This document shows positions 7,631 through 16,956 of a stretch of 64,000 nt of DNA, in pieces; position 1 is the first letter of the stretch, and each line of letters starts with the position of its first letter. Both the position numbers and the translations under genes were made by a program. This DNA is from Chryseobacterium joostei (lineage in GTDB: Bacteria; Bacteroidota; Bacteroidia; Flavobacteriales; Weeksellaceae), in the NCBI RefSeq assembly GCF_003815775.1, contig NZ_CP033926.1:3286001-3350000 (forward strand), in the 5' to 3' direction. The notes under the pieces are model-generated. The model saw only the letters and a program-made list of their open reading frames with translations, had not been told where the DNA came from and did not search any database.

Positions 7631-8749
7631 ATGAGTAGGGTTTCGACCATTAGAAAAAATATAGTACGGAGTAAAAAAATACTTTCTGCAATGAAAAGGA
7701 GGCTGGTGATCTGGGCTGTAGCTGTCATTGCTTTTTGTGGCTTTTCTTATCTGATTGACCCCTTTGATCCCGTTTGGCAAGGATACTTAGAGACTCCGTT
7801 GCAAATGGTAATTGAAGATGCCCTTTGGGTACTTCTTTTTTCGGTAATCATCTCAGAGGTTAGTATATTCATAGATTTGACCCTTAATAAGTTACTTCCT
7901 TGGAAAGATCGTACGATAAAGCGATTACTAATCCAGGGGTTTCTTCAGATTGTAGGAAGTGTCCTGATCGTTATGATCATTAATGCTATTGTAGATTGTA
8001 CCTCAGACAACTTGCCGGAAATGGATTCCAGAAAAGAATATACATTATTAGGGCAATGGGTAGCCACCAATATTGTGATATCCCTTATCATCAGTGGATT
8101 TAACACGGTGGATTATTTACTTCAAAACTGGAAAAAAACAGCCGTAGAAGCTGCCCAGCATAAAGTAAGGGCTTCCAAGCATAAGCAGGCAGCAATGGCC
8201 GCAGAACTTCAGGCACTTAAGCTACAGATAGACCCGCATTTTATCTTTAATAATCTCAGTGTTTTGTCGGAACTTATTTTGGAAGACCAGCAATTGGGGT
8301 ATGAATATTCAGAAAAATTTGCAAGAGTATATCGATATCTTCTGGTGAATTCCAAAAAAGACATCATTGTCGTAGAAGAGGAACTAAAGTTTTTGGATTC
8401 TTATATTTTCCTGATTGAAAAAAGAATTGGTGAGGGAGTAATATTTAAAATTGATATTCAGGATAAGTACAGATCTATGTACACCCTTCCATTATCCCTA
8501 CAGTTATTGGTTGAAAATGCAATAAAGCACAACCAAACCTCAAAGGCAAATCCACTGGAGATTCATGTATATACAAATTCTATCGGCGAACTGGTTGTTT
8601 CCAATACGTTTTTACCACTGATTAATAAGCCGGATTCCTCAGGAGTTGGCCTTACCAATATCATCACAAGATATGAGATTCTGGGGTACACAAAACCGAT
8701 AATAGAAAAAACTGAAGATAAATTTATTGTAAAACTTCCATTGATATGA
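7631..8749 (+). CDS. LytS/YpdA-type membrane sensor histidine kinase
   Basis: Sensor kinase of the His_kinase (PF06580) family that pairs with LytTR regulators. With the start at 7631 it has 372 residues: four hydrophobic segments (around residues 24-43, 62-82, 100-118 and 142-162), a coiled linker, then LQIDPHFIFNN with the phospho-accepting His near 203, and an ATPase domain with N-box LLVENAIKHN and G-box GVGLTNI. There is no separate sensory domain, so the signal is probably sensed in or near the membrane. The open frame extends to 7523, but a promoter box at 7604 argues against that. Its stop overlaps the regulator start by ATGA. Confidence 0.9.
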   Translation: MSRVSTIRKNIVRSKKILSAMKRRLVIWAVAVIAFCGFSYLIDPFDPVWQGYLETPLQMVIEDALWVLLFSVIISEVSIFIDLTLNKLLPWKDRTIKRLLIQGFLQIVGSVLIVMIINAIVDCTSDNLPEMDSRKEYTLLGQWVATNIVISLIISGFNTVDYLLQNWKKTAVEAAQHKVRASKHKQAAMAAELQALKLQIDPHFIFNNLSVLSELILEDQQLGYEYSEKFARVYRYLLVNSKKDIIVVEEELKFLDSYIFLIEKRIGEGVIFKIDIQDKYRSMYTLPLSLQLLVENAIKHNQTSKANPLEIHVYTNSIGELVVSNTFLPLINKPDSSGVGLTNIITRYEILGYTKPIIEKTEDKFIVKLPLI

Positions 8750-9510
8750 AGATTAATAAAATTTTAATAGTCGAGGATGAAAGGCCCAATGCAGATAGGC
8801 TGAAAAGACTATTGCTAAAGCTAAGACCCCATATTGAAATATTGTCCGTAGAAGATTCAATTACATCTACGGTAAACTGGTTGGAAAACAATGTGGTGCC
8901 GGATGTTATTATGATGGATGTTCGTCTGGCAGATGGGTTAAGTTTTGAGATCTTTAATAAACATGAAATTAAAAGTGCAGTAATATTCACAACAGCCTAT
9001 GATGAATATGCGGTACAGGCTTTTAAATATAACAGCATCGATTATCTTTTAAAACCTATAGATGAAGAAGAGTTGGATGCCGCTCTCAAGCGCTACGAAA
9101 CCTTTATGGAATCTGTTCCCGTAGTAGGCTCAGCAATAGAGGGCTTACTCAATTATATCCAGCCGAAAGATTATAGAAAACGTTTTCTCATTACACACCG
9201 TGATGGCTATAAAACGGTTTTAGCAGAAGACATTTTATACTTTTATACAGAACTGGGAATGAGTAAGGCAATGCTAAATACAGGTATTGTAGAGAATATT
9301 CCGCAAACATTGGAAGAGCTTGAAAAACAACTGGATCCGAAATTCTTTTTCAGGGCAAACAGACAATTTATAATCCATATAGATTCTGTAAAACAGATCT
9401 TCAATCACTTTAATGGTAAGCTTAAACTGGAACTCAGAAAACAACCGGAAATGGAAGTTATCGTAAGCAGAGAAAAAGCATCCATATTCAAATCCTGGAT
9501 GGATTATTAG
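8746..9510 (+). CDS. LytTR-family response regulator
   Basis: A 254-residue regulator with an N-terminal receiver domain (acidic pair in VEDE near residue 10-12, phospho-acceptor Asp58 in IMMDVRLADG, Thr83 in FTTAYDEYA, Lys103 in LLKPID) and a C-terminal LytTR DNA-binding domain (about 145-254, ending FFRANRQFIIHIDSV ... VIVSREKASIFKSWM). All phosphorylation residues are intact. Cotranscribed with the kinase (4-base overlap) and followed by a terminator, then by the RND operon. Candidate target sites are the direct repeats at 7482-7513 and 9647-9678. Confidence 0.93.
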   Translation: MKINKILIVEDERPNADRLKRLLLKLRPHIEILSVEDSITSTVNWLENNVVPDVIMMDVRLADGLSFEIFNKHEIKSAVIFTTAYDEYAVQAFKYNSIDYLLKPIDEEELDAALKRYETFMESVPVVGSAIEGLLNYIQPKDYRKRFLITHRDGYKTVLAEDILYFYTELGMSKAMLNTGIVENIPQTLEELEKQLDPKFFFRANRQFIIHIDSVKQIFNHFNGKLKLELRKQPEMEVIVSREKASIFKSWMDY

Positions 9511-9534
9511 TTAGAAAATAAACATACATTATAT

Positions 9535-9563
9535 AAAAAGCTGTCTTATTAAGGCAGCTTTTA
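9535..9563 (+). terminator. Terminator after the LytTR gene
   Basis: Stem of about 12 bp (arms 9535-9547 and 9551-9562, one G-T wobble) with a 3-base loop and T-rich tail. It separates the two-component pair from the efflux operon, so the latter needs its own promoter. Confidence 0.75.
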
Positions 9564-9646
9564 TCTTTTCCATACGTAAGCAAAAAGCGCTATTTAATGG
9601 TTCTGAATAGAGTGAAAAGCTCCCTTTCCTTTCATTTTTGGTATCA

Positions 9647-9678
9647 TACGCTTCACCTGCGATTAATTACGTTTCACC
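9647..9678 (+). promoter_or_regulatory. Candidate LytTR operator upstream of the efflux operon
   Basis: TACGCTTCACC (9647-9657) and TACGTTTCACC (9668-9678) are direct repeats that match at 10 of 11 positions and are exactly 21 bases apart, start to start. They end 68 bases before the ATG of the membrane fusion protein and about 34 bases before a degenerate -7 box (TATTTTG, 9713-9719). The weak core promoter and phased repeat fit a site for an activator, most simply the LytTR regulator encoded just upstream. Confidence 0.68.
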
Positions 9679-9746
9679 AGATTTTTAGATGAATATCCCT
9701 ATTATATGAATTTATTTTGCTGTTGTAAAATTTAAAATCAAATGTT

Positions 9747-10865
9747 ATGAATTACAGAAAAGGATATCTGGCACTTTCACTTACAGCAGCAGTAATACTG
9801 TACTCCTGTGGTTCTGGGAACGGTCAGGAAAATGCCCAACAGCAGCCGGCACTTCCTACCGACTTTATCCAGGTGAAATCCGGAAATGCAGATGTTTCTA
9901 CGGGATACCCGGGAAGTATAGAGGGACAGGATAATGTAGACATTAAGGCTCAGGTAACAGGATACCTGGAAGCTGTATATATAAAAGAGGGACAATACGT
10001 GAGCAAGGGGCAAACCTTATTTAGGATTAACCCATCCGTATATAATGAGCAGGTTAATACCAATGAAGCTGCATTAAAAGCCGCATTAGCTTCTCAGGAA
10101 ACAGCAAGACTAGAAGTTGAAAAATTAAGACCATTGGTAGAAGGAAAAGTTGTTTCCGATATGCAGCTGAAGACAGCACAGGCAAGTCTTAAGGCCGCAT
10201 CAGCACAAGTGGCACAAGCACAGTCTTCATTGGGTTCCTCAAAGATCAATGCGAACTTTACCTATATCAAGGCACCGGTGAGCGGATACATAGGAAGAAT
10301 CCCGAACAGGGTAGGAAACCTCATCAGTCCGTCTGACCCGTCTCCATTAACAACGCTTTCAAACATCAGTAGTGTAAATGTTTACTTCTCAATGAACGAA
10401 GCAGACTTTATTGCCCATAGCAGAGCTGCAGCTTCAGGTGGAAGTGTAGACAACGTAGAACTTGTTTTAGCAGACGGATCCACCTACTCATTCAAAGGAA
10501 AGCTGGAAAATGCCAGTGGAAACTTTGATAAAAATACAGGAAGTATTCAGATGAAAGCAGTTTTCCAAAATCCTGATAAGTTGCTAAGATCAGGAGGAAC
10601 CGCCAGAGTGATGCTTCACAATGCATTGGATGGGGTTGTCAGGCTTCCAAAGACTTCGGTAAAGGATATTCAGGATAAATTCTTTGTCTATAAACTTGAA
10701 GGTAAAGATAAAGTGAAGATGACTCAGATTGAAGTATCAGGAAGCACATCTCAGGATTACTTTGTAAAAAATGGAGTGAATGCAGGAGATAAAATTGCAA
10801 TCAATAGGATAGATGCCCTTACAGATGGGGCTCCGGTTGCAGCTAAAGTGATTCCTTCAAAATAA
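9747..10865 (+). CDS. RND efflux periplasmic adaptor (membrane fusion protein)
   Basis: AcrA/MexA-type lipoprotein that links the inner-membrane pump to the outer-membrane channel. Signal peptide with lipobox LYSC at residues near 18-21, then the lipoyl half-motif DIKAQVTGYLEAVYIKEGQYVSKGQTLFRI, a coiled-coil hairpin (about 100-165, NTNEAALKAAL ... KAASAQVAQAQSS), the second lipoyl half with IKAPVSGYIGRI, and beta-barrel and membrane-proximal domains. 372 residues, usual for the family. First gene of a three-gene operon with pump and outer-membrane factor, 29 bp before the pump gene. Confidence 0.94.
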   Translation: MNYRKGYLALSLTAAVILYSCGSGNGQENAQQQPALPTDFIQVKSGNADVSTGYPGSIEGQDNVDIKAQVTGYLEAVYIKEGQYVSKGQTLFRINPSVYNEQVNTNEAALKAALASQETARLEVEKLRPLVEGKVVSDMQLKTAQASLKAASAQVAQAQSSLGSSKINANFTYIKAPVSGYIGRIPNRVGNLISPSDPSPLTTLSNISSVNVYFSMNEADFIAHSRAAASGGSVDNVELVLADGSTYSFKGKLENASGNFDKNTGSIQMKAVFQNPDKLLRSGGTARVMLHNALDGVVRLPKTSVKDIQDKFFVYKLEGKDKVKMTQIEVSGSTSQDYFVKNGVNAGDKIAINRIDALTDGAPVAAKVIPSK

Positions 10866-10894
10866 TTTTATAATCATTCTTAGAAAATTCGAAA

Positions 10895-13800
10895 ATGTTA
10901 AAAAAGATAATAGATCGTCCGGTACTGGCGACAGTAATATCCCTTATTATTGTCATTTTGGGGATCATAGGACTGAACCAGCTGGCAGTTACCAGATTTC
11001 CGGATATTTCTCCACCCACTATTACGGTTTCCGGTTCTTATCCGGGAGGAAACAGTGAAACGGTCATTCGTTCCGTGGTAACTCCGTTAGAAGAACAAAT
11101 TAATGGAGTGGAAGACATGAGCTACATGAAATCCACAGCAAGTAATGATGGAACATTTACAATCTCTGTTATATTCAAGCAAGGAGTCAATGCCGATCAG
11201 GCAGCAGTCAATGTTCAGAACAGAGTACAGCAGGCCACTCCGATACTGCCTCAGGAGGTGGTAAGGATGGGATTAACAACCTCCAAGCAGCAGAACAGTA
11301 TGGTATTGATTTTCAATATTTATACTGAAGACAATAAACTGTATGACGAAACCTTTCTTCAGAACTATGCCAATATCAACCTTATCCCGCAGATCAAAAG
11401 GGTAAAAGGAGTAGGACAGGCACAGATTTTCGGAGTTAAGGATTATTCCATGAGAATTTGGCTTAATCCACAGAAGATGTCCTCTTATGGGCTTGAACCG
11501 TCAGATGTTTCCAATGCTATTGCAGATCACAGTTTAGAATCTGCTCCCGGTAAATTGGGTGAAGAATCTGATGCCGCTTTGGAATATGTTATCAGATATA
11601 AAGGGAAAAAGAATAAACCGGAACAATACGAAAATATCGTTGTTAAAAATGATGGCAGCAATGTAATCAGGCTTAAAGATGTGGCCCGTGTAGAATTTGG
11701 ATCCATCAATAACAGTGGAGATAACCTTTCCAATGGTAAAAATGCGGTTACGGTGGCCATTATGCAGACTACAGGATCCAATGCCAATGAAATTGAAATC
11801 GGAGTAAATAAAGCTATTGATCAATTATCGAAGTCATTTCCTCCTGGGATAAAATACACCAAGGTAATGAGCACCAAGGAAAGACTGGATGAAGCAACAG
11901 GACAAGTAAAATCTACCCTGATAGAAGCATTTATCCTAGTATTTATTGTGGTATTTATCTTTTTACAGGATTTCAGATCTACCATTATTCCTGCAATTGC
12001 AGTGCCTGTAGCCATTATTGGTACATTCTTCTTCCTTTTGGTATTAGGATTCACCATCAATGTATTGACATTGTTTGCCCTTGTACTGGCCATTGGGATT
12101 GTCGTCGATGATGCCATTGTAGTAGTGGAAGCCGTTCACAGTAATATGGAAGGAACAGACCTTTCAGGACGAGATGCCACCCACAAGGCGATGAGTGAAA
12201 TTACAGGAGCTGTTATTTCAATTACGCTGGTAATGTCTGCGGTATTCATTCCTATCGGGTTTATGTCAGGTTCGGCAGGATTATTTTATAAGCAGTTTGC
12301 CTATACATTAGCCATTGCCATTATTATTTCAGCAGTGAATGCCCTTACTTTAACACCGGCTTTATGTGCTGTATTTTTGAAAAACCATCATGCAGAAGAA
12401 AGCGGAAAACCAAAAGGTTTCGGGCAAAGATTTGCCGTTGCATTTAACGCAGGATTTAGTAACATGACAGACCGTTATGCAAAAGGAGTACGATTTTTAA
12501 TTGGACGCAAATGGATCGCAGCAGGTTTGGTAGCAGGGATTATAGGATTGTCAGCATGGCTTATGACAAGTACAACCAAGAGTTTTGTTCCAATGGAAGA
12601 TGACGGATTCTTTATCTATTCATTAAGTATGCCGCCAGGAACGGGATTAACAAAAACGACTGAGGTTTCCAATAAGATCAATGCCATTTTAAAAACAGTA
12701 GACGCTGTTGAGGAAAATACATCCATTACAGGATTCAACCTGTTGAGTAACAGTGCGGGACCAGCCTATGCCATGGGGTTTGTAAAATTAAAACCTAAAA
12801 AGGAAAGGGGTAGCGTTCAGGATATTGACGAAATCATGAATATCGTTAATGGAAAGTTGTCTGTAATCAAAGAAGGAAGTGTTATGAGTTTCAGAATGCC
12901 GCCGGTAGAAGGATATGGGGTGACAAATGATGCCGAGATTGTTCTTCAGGATCGTATGGGTAGAGATCCACAGGTTCTTAAGGCAAAGGCAGATGATGTA
13001 ATTGGGCAGTTAATGCAGGTTCCGGAAGTTGCCTACGCCTATACCATGTTTAGGGCAGATTATCCTCAGTTGGAGCTTGAAGTAAATGAAGATAAAGCGA
13101 AGCAGTTAGGAGTAAGCATTGCTAATTTATTGGGAACAGTACAGACCTATTTCTCAGGAGATCAGTCTCAGAACTTCTCAAGATTCGGAAAGTTCTATAG
13201 AGTAAATATAAAGGCTGACGGTGTTTTCAGAATGGATGAGCAGGCGTTCAATGATATTTTTGTCAAGAATAATAAAGGCGAAATGGTTCCCGCCAATACC
13301 TTAATCACTTTGAAAAAAGTATATGGTCCAGAATCCGTTCAGCGATATAATCTTTACAATTCTCTTAATATCAACGTGGTACCGAAACCAGGAATCAGTA
13401 ATGGAGCCTTGATGGATAAAATTGAACCTACATTGAATAAACTTCCATCCGACTACAGTTATGAATGGACAGGATTAAGTTTGGAAGAGAAATCAGCAGG
13501 AAGTCAGACTGTTGTCATTCTGGGATTATGTTTACTTTTCGTTTATCTGCTTCTTGCAGCCCAGTACGAAAGTTATATTCTTCCTTTGGCAGTAATGCTT
13601 TCCATCCCAACAGGAATTGTAGGAGCCTTCCTTGGAATAAAAGCGATAGGACTGGATAATAACATCTATGTACAGGTAGGATTAATCATGCTTATTGGTC
13701 TACTGGCCAAGAATGCAATCCTTATTGTAGAATTTGCTGTCCAAAGAAGAAAATCAGGACTTTCCATTCTAGATTCAGCATTGGAGGGAGCAAAGGCAAG

Positions 13801-14053
13801 GCTGCGCCCCATCATTATGACCTCACTGGCCTTTATTGTAGGGATGATTCCATTGATGATCTCTACCGGAGGAATGGCTTCAGGAAATAAATCCATCAGT
13901 GTAAGTGCTGCAATAGGAATGTTGAGCGGAGTTGTTCTGGGAGTATTTGTAATTCCTGTACTGTATATGTTCTTCCAATATCTGGATGAAAAATTTTCAT
14001 CCAAAAAGAAGTATCCCGTAATCCAAAATCAATTGACAAATGAAAATATTTAA
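10895..14053 (+). CDS. RND multidrug efflux permease (HAE1 type)
   Basis: Proton-driven inner-membrane pump of the AcrB/HAE1 family. 1052 residues with the usual twelve membrane helices in two halves, two large periplasmic loops and the N-terminal motif FPDISPPTITVSGSYPGGN. Helix 4 holds the proton-relay pair Asp405-Asp406 in IGIVVDDAIVVVEAV; GLLAKNAILIVEFA in the second half is the matching helix 10. It overlaps the outer-membrane factor gene by 14 bases. Substrates cannot be read from sequence; drugs, bile-like compounds or dyes are usual for the family. Confidence 0.95.
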   Translation: MLKKIIDRPVLATVISLIIVILGIIGLNQLAVTRFPDISPPTITVSGSYPGGNSETVIRSVVTPLEEQINGVEDMSYMKSTASNDGTFTISVIFKQGVNADQAAVNVQNRVQQATPILPQEVVRMGLTTSKQQNSMVLIFNIYTEDNKLYDETFLQNYANINLIPQIKRVKGVGQAQIFGVKDYSMRIWLNPQKMSSYGLEPSDVSNAIADHSLESAPGKLGEESDAALEYVIRYKGKKNKPEQYENIVVKNDGSNVIRLKDVARVEFGSINNSGDNLSNGKNAVTVAIMQTTGSNANEIEIGVNKAIDQLSKSFPPGIKYTKVMSTKERLDEATGQVKSTLIEAFILVFIVVFIFLQDFRSTIIPAIAVPVAIIGTFFFLLVLGFTINVLTLFALVLAIGIVVDDAIVVVEAVHSNMEGTDLSGRDATHKAMSEITGAVISITLVMSAVFIPIGFMSGSAGLFYKQFAYTLAIAIIISAVNALTLTPALCAVFLKNHHAEESGKPKGFGQRFAVAFNAGFSNMTDRYAKGVRFLIGRKWIAAGLVAGIIGLSAWLMTSTTKSFVPMEDDGFFIYSLSMPPGTGLTKTTEVSNKINAILKTVDAVEENTSITGFNLLSNSAGPAYAMGFVKLKPKKERGSVQDIDEIMNIVNGKLSVIKEGSVMSFRMPPVEGYGVTNDAEIVLQDRMGRDPQVLKAKADDVIGQLMQVPEVAYAYTMFRADYPQLELEVNEDKAKQLGVSIANLLGTVQTYFSGDQSQNFSRFGKFYRVNIKADGVFRMDEQAFNDIFVKNNKGEMVPANTLITLKKVYGPESVQRYNLYNSLNINVVPKPGISNGALMDKIEPTLNKLPSDYSYEWTGLSLEEKSAGSQTVVILGLCLLFVYLLLAAQYESYILPLAVMLSIPTGIVGAFLGIKAIGLDNNIYVQVGLIMLIGLLAKNAILIVEFAVQRRKSGLSILDSALEGAKARLRPIIMTSLAFIVGMIPLMISTGGMASGNKSISVSAAIGMLSGVVLGVFVIPVLYMFFQYLDEKFSSKKKYPVIQNQLTNENI

Positions 14054-15455
14054 TATAAAGAATTTCCTTATTTCAGGCGCAATGGCATCAGTACTGGTGT
14101 CCTGCGCCGTAGGGAAATCCTATACAAGAACAGATCTTCAGGTGCCGGAAACCTATAGAGAATCTGTGCAGGTAACAGGAGATACAATGGTGCTTCCATG
14201 GAAGACTTTCTTTAAGGATCCTAAGTTGATTGGCTTAATAGATAAAGCCTTAACACGAAATAACGAAGTGAATGTTGCCCTGAAAAACATAGAACAACTG
14301 AATCTTGTCTACAAACAGGCCAAGTTATCCCTAATGCCTACTTTGGACTTCACTGCTGGAGCCAACCGTAGCTGGGCATCCACAAATACCCTTAACGGAT
14401 CGCTGAATGAGCAGTTTGTAGGAACCAAGTATATGGATGACTTTAGTGCGGCCCTAAGACTTTCATGGGAAATTGATATCTGGGGGAAAGCCAAGATGCA
14501 GAAAGAATCTGCTGCTGCAGAGTATTTTGCCCAAAAGGAAAATCTAAATGCTGTAAAAAGCAGGATTATTGTTCAGGTAGCACAGGCTTATTATAGCCTG
14601 ATAAGCTTAGATGAGCAGTTGAAAATTGCAGAACAGAATATTGAATTAAGCAACAATACCCTTAAAATGATGGATCTTCAGTTTAAGGCAGGGCAGATTA
14701 ATTCATTGGCTGTGCAGCAGTCTGAAGCGCAGAAAAAGACTGCTGAACTATTGATTCCGTTGGCCAAGCAGAATATTTCCGTTCAGGAAAATGCACTGAG
14801 CATCCTTTGTGGAGAATATCCAGCTAAAATTGAAAGAGAAGGAAATCTGAAAATGATGATTCCTGAAAATAAACTTTTACAGGGTCTTCCCGCTCAGCTG
14901 TTAAGCCGAAGACCGGATCTAAAAGTAGCAGAATTTAATGTCATCAGTCTGAATGCAAAAACAGGATTGGCCAAAGCTGCGATGTACCCAAGTATCAGCC
15001 TGAGCCCACAGATTGGTGTGAATTCCAATAAATTTAGTTCATGGTTTGATATCCCGGGATCTATTACCAAGGCAGTTGCAGCAAATCTTGCCGCTCCTAT
15101 TTTTCAGAAAAAAGAATTAAAAACAGCTTATGAAACGGCTTTAATTGAACAGGAAAAAGCAGCAATTAACTTTAAACAATCAGTAATGACTGCTGTTGGA
15201 GAAGTTTCTGATGCCATGGCAAAGTCTCAGGGTTCATCAGAAAGACTACAGCTTTTAGAACAGAGAACGGCTATTTTAGATAAAGGCATCAATGATGCAC
15301 TAAAGCTGTATAAAAGCGGAATGGCAACCTATCTGGAAGTCATCACAGCCCAGAACAATAAGCTTCAGAATGATCTGGAGGCCATTAATGTTACCCTTGA
15401 AAGATTAAATGCTGAGGTTGACCTTTACAGGGCGCTTGGCGGTGGGGCAGAATAA
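14040..15455 (+). CDS. RND outer-membrane factor (TolC/OprM, NodT family lipoprotein)
   Basis: Outer-membrane channel of the tripartite pump. 471 residues: signal peptide with lipobox VLVSC (Cys near residue 22), then two OEP repeats with the long alpha-helical barrel segments; RRPDLKVAEFNVISLNAKTGLAKAAMYPSISLS is the conserved OprM-type signature. It overlaps the permease gene by 14 bases and is followed by a strong terminator at 15475, which closes the operon. Confidence 0.94.
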   Translation: MKIFNIKNFLISGAMASVLVSCAVGKSYTRTDLQVPETYRESVQVTGDTMVLPWKTFFKDPKLIGLIDKALTRNNEVNVALKNIEQLNLVYKQAKLSLMPTLDFTAGANRSWASTNTLNGSLNEQFVGTKYMDDFSAALRLSWEIDIWGKAKMQKESAAAEYFAQKENLNAVKSRIIVQVAQAYYSLISLDEQLKIAEQNIELSNNTLKMMDLQFKAGQINSLAVQQSEAQKKTAELLIPLAKQNISVQENALSILCGEYPAKIEREGNLKMMIPENKLLQGLPAQLLSRRPDLKVAEFNVISLNAKTGLAKAAMYPSISLSPQIGVNSNKFSSWFDIPGSITKAVAANLAAPIFQKKELKTAYETALIEQEKAAINFKQSVMTAVGEVSDAMAKSQGSSERLQLLEQRTAILDKGINDALKLYKSGMATYLEVITAQNNKLQNDLEAINVTLERLNAEVDLYRALGGGAE

Positions 15456-15474
15456 CATTTAAATAATGAATCAT

Positions 15475-15507
15475 AAAAGGAAGTTGTACCATGCAGCTTC
15501 CTTTTTT
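15475..15507 (+). terminator. Terminator of the efflux operon
   Basis: Stem with arms 15475-15486 and 15494-15505 (one wobble pair), loop of 7 bases and a run of six T. Confidence 0.82.
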
Positions 15508-15719
15508 CATTAAATCAAACTTTAAAATATAATATTGAGAAGTATTTTTGCTTTTTGTTTGAAAAATTTTCTTTGAGAGTGATTTTTTTACACTCATTAA
15601 ATCATATAGTTATAAAAAAATCTGCTTTTTTTAAAAAAACACATGCAAGATTTTTGAAAAAGAGGGTTTATATCAATGAGTACTCGAAATAATTAATGTT
15701 TAATGAAAAAAATAATGTA

Positions 15720-16295
15720 ATGAAGAAATTTACAGTATCTCAATTTTTGATAGCCATTTTACTTGTATTCACAGGTTTCACTTTCTACTCATGTAATAAT
15801 GACGGCCCGGAAATTCCGCCGGTAAAGCTGGATGATGTTAAAGGAAATTATAAAGGGAGACTGATTACCATACAGGGAAATGTAAAAACAGAAAAAATAA
15901 AGGATTTTAAAGTAAAAAAAGATACCATTGCCTTTGCAGAGTTTCCGGTAGATGAAATTGTGAAAACAGTAGTAAAGGATCCGGTAAAGGCAGAAGTGGC
16001 AATAAAAGCAATGGGAAAAGTGAAGTATGATCTTAAATATACAGCCTCGGTAAATACTTCCATTAATGCAGTAGAACTGCTTTTTGCGCCCAAGGTAATG
16101 GAAATCCTTATCCCTGTGGATGGAGTGACCAAAAAGACAGAAGTTATATTGGTAGCAAAGCAGAAAGGATTTTATGTAGGTTTGGACGGATCGTTGAGAT
16201 TTGCCCTGATAGCAGATAAGATTACCGTAGATGGTACAGTACTAGCCCCTTATGAAGCTATTAATTATAATTTTCCATTCTGTGTGAAGATGTAA
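15720..16295 (+). CDS. Lipoprotein of unknown function
   Basis: A 191-residue lipoprotein. The start at 15720 (MKKFTVSQF) is preferred over 15696, which adds an octapeptide that would spoil the signal. Hydrophobic segment FLIAILLVFTGFTFYSC ends in a clear lipobox; the mature part begins NNDGPEIPPVKLDDVKGNYKGRL. The pattern 'VKGxYxG' after an acidic linker resembles DUF4840-type Bacteroidota lipoproteins, but I cannot confirm the family. The C-terminal 60 residues are beta-rich. It is monocistronic, with a terminator at 16317. Confidence 0.72.
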   Translation: MKKFTVSQFLIAILLVFTGFTFYSCNNDGPEIPPVKLDDVKGNYKGRLITIQGNVKTEKIKDFKVKKDTIAFAEFPVDEIVKTVVKDPVKAEVAIKAMGKVKYDLKYTASVNTSINAVELLFAPKVMEILIPVDGVTKKTEVILVAKQKGFYVGLDGSLRFALIADKITVDGTVLAPYEAINYNFPFCVKM

Positions 16296-16316
16296 TGAAT
16301 AGTTACTACTATAAAT

Positions 16317-16347
16317 GGATTGCATTTATAAGATGCAATCTATTTTT
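16317..16347 (+). terminator. Terminator after the 15.7-kb lipoprotein
   Basis: Stem GATTGCAT/ATGCAATC (arms 16318-16325 and 16333-16340) plus one wobble pair, 7-base loop, then a short T-run. Confidence 0.65.
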
Positions 16348-16389
16348 GCTTTAAAATTTTAATCAATATATCGGATACTGGAGCAGTAC

Positions 16390-16956
16390 ATGGAAGAAAG
16401 TAAAGAACAGATTTTGGTAAAGCGCCTTCTGCAAAAGGAGGAAGCCGCCTGGAAAGAGCTTTTTGGAGCTTTTTCCGGTAATCTGACCTATGTATGTTCC
16501 CGATATGTGTCTGAAAGAGAGGATGTGCATGATGTCCTCCAAAACAGTTTTATCAAAATGTTCCGCTCGATAGAATCTTTTGAATATAGAGGAGGTGGTT
16601 CTTTGAAAGCCTGGATAACCCGGATTACAGTAAATGAATCCTTAAAGTACATCAAGCAGAAAGGAGACTTTAAATCAACTGTTGAGGTAGATGATCTTCC
16701 CGACCTTCCCAATGAAGAGGAACCAGATTTTGAGGAAATTCCAAAGGCTGATATTATGGAAATCATCCGGTCACTTCCGGATGGATACCGAACAGTCTTT
16801 AATCTGTATGTATTTGAACAAAAGAGTCATAAGGAAATTGCATTGTTGTTGGGAATTGCAGAAAACTCTTCTGCCTCACAGTTTCATCGTGCAAAAGGGC
16901 TGCTTGTTCAGAAAATAAAAGAGTTTAAAATGTCAAAAAAAGCACAATATGAATAA
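16390..16956 (+). CDS. ECF-type RNA polymerase sigma factor
   Basis: A 188-residue sigma-70 family protein of the extracytoplasmic-function class. Region 2 (about 25-90) reads DVHDVLQNSFIKMFRSI ... KAWITRITVNESLKYIK, and region 4 (about 125-180) reads LPDGYRTVFNLYVFEQKSHKEIALLLGI with the helix-turn-helix. Regions 1.1 and 3 are absent, as usual for this class. The last 8 bases overlap the start of the next gene, which encodes a membrane protein in the position normally taken by an anti-sigma factor. Confidence 0.93.
   Translation: MEESKEQILVKRLLQKEEAAWKELFGAFSGNLTYVCSRYVSEREDVHDVLQNSFIKMFRSIESFEYRGGGSLKAWITRITVNESLKYIKQKGDFKSTVEVDDLPDLPNEEEPDFEEIPKADIMEIIRSLPDGYRTVFNLYVFEQKSHKEIALLLGIAENSSASQFHRAKGLLVQKIKEFKMSKKAQYE

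Noticed and set aside
8697..9000. Minus-strand frame overlapping the kinase/regulator junction
   Set aside because: Shadow frame of the receiver domain, without similarity of its own.
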